NCBI GenBank assembly: GCA_001179505.1
Contig: CDMY01000571.1
Span: 194,752-258,751 of the forward strand
Source: Vitrella brassicaformis
Taxonomy: Eukaryota; Sar; Vitrellaceae
Direction: 5' to 3'
DNA length: 64,000 bases
The notes beneath the pieces are model-generated. The model was not told where the DNA came from. It did no database searches and worked only from the letters and a program-made list of their open reading frames with translations. The first letter of the stretch is position 1. The number at the start of each line of letters is the position of its first letter. The position numbers and the translations under genes were made by a program. This document shows, in pieces, positions 42,513 to 53,536 of this stretch.

Positions 42513-45500
42513 TCAACACATCACCCCTAGTGAAGCACACAACCACTCGGGGTCGGTGTTCCAATCGTACCGCAGAATGCCGTTACAGCGGCTCATGTAG
42601 TTTGCCCCGCCACGACATGGTTTGCCCGGCCAACTAGCAGATGGATCACGGGGTGCTCCACATTGCAGGCTATCAAAGTAGCATCTTTGGCATTGGTAGC
42701 TGTCTTCGAATCTCCCATTGAACCCATCCCAATCACGCCAACATTCAATGTAGCCCGGATCCTGCGTGGAGCACACTTAAGTCATGTGACGCCCATACAC
42801 CCCAGTGCCTCATCCATTGCCTACCCTGTAAGGAGAAGGAGAAAGAGAAGGTGTCGTTGGCTGCGTGGGAGCTGCGGTCGTTGTGACTAAGGGGCACAAC
42901 TTAATGAGCCCGGGACACGCGCCGCCACAGTACATTTCCAAGCCGCAGAAGAACGCCGATGTCACCAACCAGCCGCCTATGTTATTCAGCACATACGCCG
43001 TACCCTGCTTAATGGCACCCCACGTCCATGTTCCGGCGCGAATGGCACCAGCGCGGCAGCCAGGGTTTTGGGCACACAGCCTTGCGACGTGAGCGGCTGC
43101 AATGATGCCCCCTAGGCCAATCAGCTCGCGTCGCTCGCCATTGCTGTTGGAGCTGAAGTTGGGATTATCGGCAACTACCCAAGTGTTCGCGCCCCTCTCC
43201 ACCACGACGATTGGCATGTCCTCTGACGCACTGGCCACCTCGCTGTCGAGCTGGGCGGCCACCTCGCTTGAGTCGACGGAAGATATCTCACCTGAATGAA
43301 GCCACACACAGAGAGAGGGAGAGAGGGAGAGAGGGAGAGACAGGGAGACAAGGGCATCTTGGCGTGTGTACACGCGAGCTTCGAATCACCATGGCCCACT
43401 TAGACATGTCAAACACAATATAGGTGACGTGTTCAGCCCCAGCGCACGAGTAGATGTGCCGCTCGAACTCTCCCAGGGCCTGCTCTCCCGCCTCAAGGCC
43501 GCACCGCTCGGTGGGCTTGGTGATCCTGTCGGTGCGCACGTCGCACATCGTAGCCCGCTGCTCCTCTGGCCACTGCTTCCGGAAGTCCTCGGTGGTGACA
43601 CTTCTGGGGCCCGTGGGGCCAATGTCAGGTGAGTTGTGTATATTGCAGCAGAAGTCCTCACTGCACTCCCCGTCCACCAGGGTCACTGCACCTTCATTGA
43701 AAGAACACTCCTACACACACACACACACACACACACAGAGGCAGAAAGAGAGAGAGTTGTGAGCACAAACAAGGCTAGTCCCCGTGCGTCTGTGTGTGTG
43801 AGGCCTCTCCTGCTCACCCATTCATTGCTGTCTGATGCCGTCGGCGCAGTTGTGGTCGGCGGCTGAGTCGGCTGAGGTCTGCATTTGCTCGGGTCCTTCT
43901 CCCACCAATAGCAGCCGCCGCAATCACACAGCATGTGCTTCATCCAACTCGTCGTCATGTCATTGTAGACATTCGTGAGCACAACTCCGGCAACAATGGT
44001 CCCAGTACTTGCCCTGACGGAAGCAGCGTTGCATGTCGGGTCGTCGGAACAGCGCCCAGCCATCTCTGTGGCTGAAATGGGGTCAGAGAAAGCCACCGGC
44101 CAGAATTCGGAGTTGAAGTTGGGGTTGTCGGCCAGAAGCACGGCGCCATAGCCCTCCACCATGATGACAGGCCTGTCCTCTGATGTCCACGGATGGACGA
44201 CGGCCATCTCTTTGTTCAGCTGCTCGAACAGCATATCAATCTCCTCCTCAGTGATCGGCCTTGGACGGGGGGGGCTTGGAGAAGGAGGAGGGGGCCTTGC
44301 GGGAGCTGCGGTTCCGGCGCACAGCTTGCCCCAGGGGCAGCCTGACGAGGCGCAAAAGCTCTCCACGAGGCACGTTGCGGTTGTTAACGCCACGCCATCT
44401 CGTACAGTCCTCAGCGCCCACACGGTAAGTTCCTCATTTTCCGATACGACAGCAGCGCGGCACTTTTCGTTGGCCGCACAGCGCCCAACCAGCACCGTGC
44501 TTGTAATGATGGCGCCTGATGTGGCCTCTCCCTCGACCAGCTCGCGTCGTTGGCCGTCGTCGTCGCTCGAGATGAAAGTGGGGTTGTCGGCCAGAAGCAC
44601 CATGTCGTCAGAAGCCACCATGACGACGGGCATGTCATCTGAAGCACTAGCCACCTCTTCCTCGAGCTGGGCAAGAAGATCGGGATATTCGGTCGCGTTG
44701 ACGGAAGATACCTCACCTGAATGAAGCCATACACATACAGACGCACACACACAGAGAGAGGAGGGGAGACAGAGGCATCTTGGCGTGTGCGCACCGAATC
44801 AGCATGTCTCACTTACAGGTGTCAAACAAGATCTGCTCCACGTGTTCAGCACTTCTGCACCGCATGATCTTCCGCTCGAACTCCCCGGGCGCCTGCTCTC
44901 CCGCCTCAAGGCCGCACCGCTCGGTGGGCTTGGTGATCCTGTCGGTCCGGTAGCCGCATTCCATCGCCCACCGCTCCTCTGGGTACAGCTTCATAAAGTT
45001 TATGGTCGTGTAGCCTCTGGGTATAGGCCCCGTGGGGCCGATGTAAAGCGAGTTGTGTATGTTGCAACAGAACTCCTCAGTGCACTCCCCGTCCACCAGG
45101 GTCACTGCACCTTCATTGAAAGAACACTCCTACACACACACAGAGAGAGACACACCCACGCAGAGAGAGAGAGACTCGTGCATGCACACATGGCTGGTCC
45201 GTGTGCGTCGTTCTGTGTGAGAGTGAGGCCTCTGTTGCCCACCCAGCTGTATGGCGCCGTCGGCACAAGTGTGGTTGAGGGAGTAGCTGTGGTTGAGGGA
45301 GCAGCTGTGGTCGAGGGAGCAGCTGTGGTGGACATACGAGTGGTGGGGGTCGGCGGACGAGAGGTGGGCGGGATTGTGGTCGAATCGTCCTGCGATTCCT
45401 CGGTGGGCTCATCGTCGAGCTCACCATCACCCTGCAGAGACCGACAGAGAGAAAGAGAGAGAGCGACACGGCATCACACACATGAATGGCAACAGTGAGT

Positions 45501-46294
45501 GGCTCGTGCATCCCCTACAGTGGAAGGAGTGGTAGGGATCGCCGTGGGGGATATCGTCGGAGGAACGGCACTCGTGCGGGGCTCCTCCTCAAGTGGGCAG
45601 CCGCCCTCACACAAGTCGTCGTCCACCCAGCTCATCGTCATCTCGAACCCCACCCCCGTCAGCAGCCATTCGTTTGATCCGCTGACGAGAGCCGCGCGGC
45701 AGTCAGGATGGTCGTCGCACCGCCTCGCGATCGCGGCGGCTGTCGTGGTTGTCGAGAGGAACAGCTTGCGTCGCCGCCCGCCACTGAAGTTGGGGTTGTC
45801 AGCCAGAAGGACGGCTCCGTTGCCCTCCACCATCACGATTGCCATGTTGCCTGGCGCGAGGGCCATCTGTTCCTCGAGTTGGTCAAGCAGCACAGCAACC
45901 TCCTCATCGCTGGCGTCGACTACGGCGAATTCGACGTCGGCTGTTGGCGGGCTGCTCGTGGTGACGATGGAAGGCGGCCGGCTGGTTGTGGTGGTGGCCA
46001 CAGGCTCAACTGAACGAACACACACACATACACAGTGAGCATCATTGGCACGGCACACAACCACGACAATATCAGAGTGCACTCACCAGGCGAGATGGTG
46101 GTTGTCACAGCAGCATCGCTCGAGTCGAAGGGCTTCTCGCCACGTAAAGACGGCTTCGCGCCGTCATTGTTGTCCACCTTGCCGAACAAATCACTCGCGA
46201 ACACACCGAAGAAAGCAAGGGCGCCACACCAAAGAGTCACAAGGACAGCGCCGACAACAACCAGGAGAAGGTTCTTACACGAGCGGGATACCAT
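42513..46294 (-). CDS. Large extracellular protein with repeated ADNPNF/Cys modules
   Basis: Family not recognised. Eight exons join in frame to about 1050 residues: 46087-46294, 45519-46009, 45243-45431, 44817-45129, 43818-44716, about 43374-43710, 42825-43291, 42513-42761. An N-terminal signal anchor (NLLLVVVGAVLVTLWCGALA) is followed by Thr/Pro/Ser-rich linkers and four copies of one module. Each module has a short acidic helix, a strand like VIMVEGYGAVLLADNPNF, then A-x-R-C-x(5-6)-C-x-A and a Cys-rich end. Two copies of a second module (ECSFNEGAVTLVDGEC then CCNIHNS and TDRITKPTERCGLEAGEQ) sit between them. The C-terminus is another Cys-rich block (ECWRDWDGF, CQRCYFDS). Exons 4-5 and 6-7 are a tandem duplication. 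The exon 6 donor appears shifted. Confidence 0.8.
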
Positions 46295-46939
46295 CGAGAG
46301 AATAGATCTCAAACGAAAGAAGACCAGAGAAGAGAAGAGAGTGGAGATTGACGGTGAATGAGTTGCCCTTCTCTGGTCCCTGACAGGCCAAACCCTAAAA
46401 CCCTACGCGATCATGATCGAAACCCAGCCGCTGACCAGCTTTCGTCGTTGCTGTGCCAATCAGTTGTAAGGTCACCCATCCTCCCTGCTTGCTGCTGCGT
46501 GGAGAAAGGTGGACGAAAGGGTTCGGAAAAGGCGTTTCCATTGAGGAAGCCGTGCGAACGGATCCCTGAAATGCGAGCATTGAAACCCTGTAAAAAGAAG
46601 CCCTGCACTCACAGAAGTGGCTCTTTCACGTTTCTGGGTATCTGTGTTGTGTTTCAGACATGGATAACAAGCAGATCTGTCTCATTAAGAGGTATTCCCT
46701 CTTGTGGCCTCCCGACAGCTGTCAGGCGACTGTCAGGCGTTGCTGGGCCTTCCTGGTTGTTGCTTGTGAGTCGGTCAGACAATTAGTGGCACGGCAGATC
46801 ACACGTGCATCTCTGTCTGTCTGTCTGTCTGCGCGTCCATCTCTGTTCCTCTCAGCTAAGCTAGCAGCTCTGCTCCCCCAGTCTGCATGCATATGCTACA
46901 TGCAGACGGGGGGCGAGATCCCGTCTCACTGTCGTGAGG
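46295..46939. promoter_or_regulatory. Divergent intergenic region with telobox-like motif
   Basis: This separates the surface-protein gene (-) from the coiled-coil gene (+). CCAAACCCTAAAACCCTAC at 46388-46406 resembles a double telobox, about 95 bases upstream of the minus-strand ATG. No supported coding sequence otherwise. Confidence 0.45.
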
Positions 46940-47606
46940 ATGGCACAGAGGCGACAGCCGGGAGGTCCTGGAGGGCCTCAGCAAACGACACTCACCTGTA
47001 AGCACAGCACGGCAGAGAGATTCTGGAGAGCAAAGCAGGATGTGAGACGCCCATGCACATGTGTGTCCTCTCTCTGTGTTCCCCGTGTGTGTTGTCAGTC
47101 AACCTGAAGGAGAAGCCGCCGCACCCATACGCCAACCTCATGTAAGAAGGCAAACCACGCCCCCACCCCGTCTCTCTCTCTCTCTCTGTTGATGTCTGTC
47201 TGTCTGTCTGTCTGGATCGTCTGCAGGCGCCGTATGGTGGATCGTCTGCAGGAGGTGCAGCAGGAGGTCGCCCAGGAGACCGCATCGGCCATCGAGTTCG
47301 AACACACATCCAAAAAGGTCGGTAGAGACGGAGGGAGAGAGGAAGAGAGAGCTGTCGAGCTTTGCAGGCAATCGAGTCCATAGCGCGACAGCTCGACACG
47401 GTCAAGTCGGCCTTTCACTCACTCATGGACGTGGTCAGTCAGCCGCACACACGCACACACACACACACACAAAGGAGATCTGTGTCTGTGTCTGTGTCTG
47501 TGTGTGTGTGTGTGGGTGGTGTGTGTGTCAGCTGATGGAGGAGATGCAGCAGCTGGAAACGAGCTTCACCGCCCTGCAGGCACCCATCCGCACACACACA
47601 CACACT

Positions 47607-47637
<31 letters not shown>

Positions 47638-47826
47638 CATTGATGCGTTGGTTGGTTCGTCAGGGTGAGCACGAGAGGCTGCAGACTGAGGTTGGTGCGA
47701 TGGACCAGCGCGTGCAGACCAACACCATTCGACTCAGGGAGGACCTCCACTCCATGCAGAAGGACACACGTAAACACACGCACACACACAGAGAGAGAGA
47801 GAGAGAGAGCAATAAGACGCCTCTCG

Positions 47827-47861
<35 letters not shown>

Positions 47862-49485
47862 TGTGTGTCTGTGTGTGTGTGCAGATCAGCGGTGCACGTC
47901 GGCGTCAGACGAGGTGTCCCGCCTCGAGTGTCAGCTCGTCAGCCTCTGCGAGAAGGAGGCCTTCCTCAAACAAAACGTCCAGACCATCAACGACACTCTC
48001 GCCAAAAGGTGCGTCTTGTCCAATGATGTCTTCTCATGGATGGATGGATGGATGCAGGCAGGGAGAGGTGGAGGGCGCCGTGACGACTCTGCGGCAGGAG
48101 ATCTCGCAGATCAAGGACACACAGGATGTCACTGTGAGCAAGAAGCCACGGAAAGGACACACCCCCCCACACACACAGACCCACACATCCCTCTCCCTCT
48201 CCCCTATGTGTGTGTATGTGTGTGGGTCAGAGGAGGGAATCGCGAGCGTCTGTGTGTGCCTTGGAAACACGCCTGGACAACCTCTGTGAAGCGGTGAGCA
48301 CTTCTGCACACACATACACATATATATGGGGGTCACCACACAAGATGATGACCACACAAGAAATCCAACTCCGACCACACAGAGGAGTGGTGTGGGGACA
48401 CAACAGCCAATTTTAACCGTCTGATGTGATATGATATGATAATGGCCACACACACACTCACACACACGCGAGACACCCACACCATGCCGCATCACGACAC
48501 CTGACTGTCTGCCTGTCTGTGTGTCTGTGTGTTTGTTGATGCACCTGCAGCTCGAGAACCGCTTCACCAAAATGGAGCGCGCGCAACAGGCAAGCACCGC
48601 CCCCTCTTGCCCCACACACAGAGAGTGAGATTGTCTGATGTTGTGCAGACTCACTGGGACTGCCTCAAGAGCTGGGCCAGCCGCTCTCGCAGCACACACC
48701 CCCCGCTGCCCTCTGCCCTGGAGAACCCCTCCCCCCACACACCAGCACCAGCAGCCACACACAAGCCCATTATTACCGACCCGGATCCCCACACCCACAC
48801 CCACACCAGCACCAGCATCCATCTCCCGGCCCTGCCGCCCACAAAGCCGATCGACATCACAGGATACTCCCACAGTGTCATGAGGGACTACGTCATGGGC
48901 AAGCAGAAGCAGACAGGGCCTTTCTCGCCGCCCACTGTGTCGCCGACAGGGATTGGCAAGGGGGGCTCTTCGCTGCGGCCGCAGCATCTTGTGGGTGTGG
49001 GCAATGTGCCCAGTTTGTCGCCGTCAATCGCTGGAGGGGTCGGGGGCGTTGGGGCGCGGTCGCCGCCGATCCCCATCATCCCTTCTGCTGCCGATGGTGG
49101 GTCGTTGAGAAGGTCGATTGGCTCTACTTGTCATTATGTCTCTTTCTTTCCTTCAGAGGAAGATGGTTTAGGCATGATTAGAGGCGGGAAGATCCCCGAC
49201 GCCGCGAGGGGGCCCCCCTGTCTCTCCCCCCTCTCTCCTCTGTCAATGTCGCTGCGCCAACACCAGCAGCAGCAGTACCCCCGCGCCGCCCTCGGCGGAC
49301 ACACAAGGGGAGCGGTGGGTGTGGATGCGGCTCTGCCGTCACCTGACGTTGACCATACAGTCGGTGTGGGTGGTGGCTTGGGGGGCTTGGGGGGGTTGAG
49401 GAGGGAGCAGAGGGACGGGGAGTATGTGATTTGCAAAGGGGGGGTGCCGACGCCCATGTATGCCGCGGCGGGGTACGTCGGTTGA
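46940..49485 (+). CDS. Coiled-coil protein with low-complexity C-terminal half
   Basis: Family not recognised with confidence. Eleven exons: 46940-46997, 47099-47141, 47227-47317, 47368-47433, 47532-47579, 47664-47769, 47885-48008, 48058-48133, 48231-48293, 48551-48589, 48649-49485. The first exon reads MAQRRQPGGPGGPQQTTLT. Residues from about 35 to 265 form a coiled coil (RMVDRLQEVQQEVAQE, SLMDVLMEEMQQLE, VTTLRQEISQIKDTQ), followed by a Pro/Ser/Gly-rich tail. A cytoskeletal role is only a guess. The introns after 47579 and 48589 have GC donors. A further intron at about 49098-49154 (GTGGGT...TTCAG) is possible within the last exon. The start is chosen because it alone gives the phase needed by exon 2. 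Confidence 0.7.
47770..47884 (+). repeat. Intron with mirror arms (CA)n(GA)n ... (TC)n(TG)n
   Basis: After GTAAA come a (CA)n tract and a (GA)n tract. A short unique middle follows, then a (CT)n tract and a long (TG)n tract ending in GCAG. The two halves are reverse complements in composition and order, forming an inverted repeat that spans nearly the whole intron. It is the clearest case in the window. Confidence 0.85.
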
Positions 49486-50181
49486 TTGAGGGCTGCTGCG
49501 TATCTGTCTCTGTCTGTCTGTCTGTCTGGGGGGGTCTGTGTGGGTGTAGGTGATGGCTAGAGGGCTGGCGTGTTTGTGTGAGAGAGCCGCCTGACGCTTC
49601 TTTGGCTGTGTGTCTGTGTCTGTGTCTGTGTGTGTGTGTGGNNNNNNNNNNNNNNNNNNNNNNNNNNNNNNNNNNNNNNNNNNNNNNNNNNNNNNNNNNN
49701 NNNNNNNNNNNNNNNNNNNNNNNNNNNNNNNNNNNNNNNNNNNNNNNNNNNNNNNNNNNNNNNNNNNNNNNNNNNNNNNNNNNNNNNNNNNNNNNNNNNN
49801 NNNNNNNNNNNNNNNNNNNNNNNNNNNNNNNNNNNNNNNNNNNNNNNNNNNNNNNNNNNNNNNNNNNNNNNNNNNNNNNNNNNNNNNNNNNNNNNNNNNN
49901 NNNNNNNNNNNNNNNNNNNNNNNNNNNNNNNNNNNNNNNNNGGTCTTCCGAGAGAGTGGTGGGTGGGGTAGTGTGTGTTAGCGCGTGTGTGTGCAGCGTA
50001 GTGACTAATGCGAGACGGACCCGATGATTGACGCCCACCAGCCCAGCCAAGTGTCTAAATCAGTCGTCTACTCACCTGACCATCGAGCTACTCACACACA
50101 CACAAAGAGAGGAAGAGAGAGGTTAAAAAGCGGTCAAAAGCGGTCAGGTCACTACTGAGAGGTCTCACAATGTCGCTCAAC
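49486..50181. other. Intergenic, includes an assembly gap
   Basis: Convergent 3' ends of the coiled-coil gene (+) and the helical-repeat gene (-). TG-rich sequence runs up to the 300-N gap at 49642-49941. No gene is visible. Confidence 0.5.
49642..49941. other. Assembly gap (300 N)
   Basis: Exactly 300 N in intergenic sequence, immediately after a (TG)n tract that may have caused the assembly break. Confidence 0.99.
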
Positions 50182-50415
50182 CTACCCCTCACCCTCTCTC
50201 TCTCTCGCCCCCTCTATGTCCCTCCCTGCCGCGCTGGCCGCGCCCACGCCATACACAAAGTCCAAAGCCGCCGTCAGATGCTCCTCTGCCGCGAGATACA
50301 GCGCAAACCCTGCAGAGGGGTCCTGCAGCAGTGGCAGCGTCGCCGCGATGAAGGCTGTGGGAGGGAGGGGCGTTGGGGCGGTGGTGAGACACTCGTGCAG
50401 ACGCTGCAGCAGCTG

Positions 50416-50446
<31 letters not shown>

Positions 50447-51369
50447 GGAGGGTGGAGGAGCGCCCACATTCGCTCAGCTCACCTGTTGGCAGATGTGTGG
50501 CTGTCTGAAGATGGCCGCCACGCAGTTGACGGCCTCCTGCGCCTCTGGCAGAGGTACCCCACTCGTCGACTGCAGCTGCTCGACCACACCCACACCGTTG
50601 GGCATGACCTCGGCCTCTGGTGCTGGTGGTTGTGGTGCTGGCAGAGGGGAGGGGGCGATGTGCATAGACTCTGCGCGTGTGGCCGTGAGGACTGCTGGTT
50701 GAGCTGCCGGTGGTGGTGGCGGTGGTGCGGCCATCAGCCGTTGCAGCTCTCTGCAGACAAAGACACAGAGAGAGAGGGAGAGAGAGGAAGAGGGAGAGGG
50801 AGGGGGGGATGGATGGCTTAGGAGAGAGGCTACTCTTCGATTCTGGCGTGTTCGTCCTCAATCTCGTCAATTTCCGACTGCAGCCGCGCCATCGAGTGGC
50901 CCTCCACCGGCACACCGTTGCCGACGGCATCACCACCACCATCACCACCAGCAGGCTTGGCGGCCTCCTCTGCACACACACACACACACACACGGACACA
51001 CGCAGAGAGAGAGACGGAGAGATATGGTGAACGGATCATTTTCTCACCGGCATTTCCATTCTTCTTCTGCTGCTGCTGCTGTGGTGTGTGTTGGGCTGCT
51101 TCCTTCTCGCCATCTCCAGCTGCAGGCGTCGCACCGACCTCGACATCGACATGGACGTGCAGCAGCCGCATGGCGTTGCTCACACAGGGCCACGGCGAGG
51201 CCCCCCACCCACTGAAGAGGTTCCGCGCCTTGACCACCCAGTCCTCAGCCAGTGACAGTGACAGCCCCATCTGAGGAGGGAAATGCGCCGCCAAGGCGAG
51301 CGTCTCTGCGAGAAATGGCGCGCTGAGAGTGACGATGCCTGCACACACACACACACACACACACAGAGT

Positions 51370-51400
<31 letters not shown>

Positions 51401-53500
51401 GTATCACTCACTCAGTCTGTGTGCTTACCGGCCTCTCCATCAACCGCCGGCCGCAGCGGGTGCATCTGGTCCATGGCGGGGCTCCATGCAAGCGAAATCA
51501 AACCCATCAGACAGCTGGGGGCGACCGTGTTGCCATATTTGTCACCACCGCCACCGCCAGCCCCATCCGTCAGCGAGCGGAAGAACAGGTCGGTGAGCCA
51601 CTCGAGCAGCCGAAGGAGGGTGGGCGGCTGGCAGGGAGCGAAGAGGGCGGTGAGGGTGGCGGCGTCACACTGACTGAGGTACTCTGCCAACACCTACAAT
51701 GAGAGAGAGAGAGAGGGAGGGAGGGGATGGATGGATGGATGATACACGCACACAGAGAGAGAGAGAGAGGCTTACCTGGACAATCCGCGAGAGCAGGGCG
51801 CTTCTCAGCTCTGCACTGTCCACCACGCCCGCCACACCCAAGTCGACAGCCGCCCCCAAAGCCACGAGCATCAGCACGGGATGGCCGCCCTCATTCTCCT
51901 TCACCAAACCCCGATAAGCATAACCCTGAGAACACCCCTGACCCCTCACACGCGCCGACAGCTCCTCAAGGGAATCGAGCACTGCTGTCTGCGGATGTGG
52001 CTGTGGTGGTGGTGACGATAGTGTCGATTCCTTCCACAGGCCCAGCACGCCATCGCCACCACTCATTTGCTGGTGGCTGCCGTGGTGGGAGTCCGTCATG
52101 AGCAGGGACCACACACGGTGGGCAGGGAGGGAGGGGTGGATGGACACCCACTCGCAGGGCGGCTGGAGCGTCAGCAGGACGGCTGTGAGAGAGAGCTCCT
52201 CCCTGTCTCTGCAGAGGTCCTGCGCCGCGATGAACACCGTGAGCGCCTCGGCATACACCTCTTTCGGCCACATTGCCCCAATCTTGCCATCAAGCAGCGT
52301 CTGCAGGAGGCTCAGACACGCCAGATGGACACAGCTCTTGAGCAGCACAGCAGCGCGGCTGTCACACTGTTGAAGTTGAAGCAGTCGCGCCATTAGCCGA
52401 GCGGCCAGCTGCACCATGGCCATGGCGTTCGTCGGCTCCCGCAGGGCGATGTGGAGGGGCATGCACCCGACGACCCTCTCCAGCACCATGGCCGTCAGCT
52501 CACAGTCGTCACGCGTCTCGAAGGACACCAGCAGTGGCGGCAGCACACCGATGTGTTGCTGCTGCTGAGAGGTGAGAAGGTTCCCCGCTAGGACGTTCGG
52601 CGACAGAACGATCTCTGCGACTTGCCGCCGGCCGTCCAGCACTGTGGCTCTGTCCACTGCTGCTGCTGCTGCTGTTGCTGAGGGTGAGGAGCTCTTGGTC
52701 AACAGGGGTGTCCCAGTGCCCATGATGGCCTCTTGCAGGTCTTCCATCTGGCTGCTGAGGTCTTGCCGCGATGTGGTGCTGACGGCGGGGAGGGTGTGGA
52801 GAGCTTCGCTGGCCTCCCACTCGGCCAAGGAGAGGTACCGACGCCCATCTTCTCGATAAGTGCGGCCAGCTGACCGCACAGAGAGACACACAGAGGACGA
52901 CAGACAGATGCCTCCATGAACGGCCTCGTGTGTGTGTGAGGGGGGGGAGGAGGGGGGCTGACCTGGTGGCAGCTCTGTGATGCCTTGAGCAGCAGCAGCA
53001 GCAGCCGGTGGTGGTGCTGTCTCAGAGGTGTCTTTGCCCATGACAGCGGCACGCGCACGCCCCACCACGTCAGAGGCCTTCACCGGCTCACCCTCACCAT
53101 CGCCGCCATCGCTCGTTGCTGTCGAAGAGAACACCTCCAGCACGAGCATCGACACAAGCGCCGCCAACAGGGCGGGGTCGTCAGCTGACACCGACACCGA
53201 GCCCCCCTCTCCCTCTCCCTCTCTGTGTGTTGTGGCGGGCAGAATGGGCGTGTAGAATGTGGCGACGATGCGGCGGAGCTTGTTGGTCTTGACGAGTGAC
53301 CAGAGGGCGGCTGTGGTGTGGGGGCTGGCGGCGAGCTGCGCTATGGCGGAGCGAGCACGGTGGGCGGCTTTGGTCAGCCACTGCTGGTTGTGTGTCTGTC
53401 TGGCGTGCCACCAGAGGCCTGACAGACAGGTCAACAGACAGACAGACAGACAGACAGTGGATGAGGGAAGATCCCAAGCTGCATTGAGGAGGTCTCTCCG

Positions 53501-53536
<36 letters not shown>

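Noticed and set aside
46358-46786. Open frame of about 142 codons in the divergent interval
   Set aside because: No recognisable motif, overlaps telobox-like sequence, and the neighbouring gene is explained by the ATG at 46940.
46940-48650. Coiled-coil gene as an SF-assemblin
   Set aside because: Only general coiled-coil similarity could be seen; no diagnostic motif was identified.
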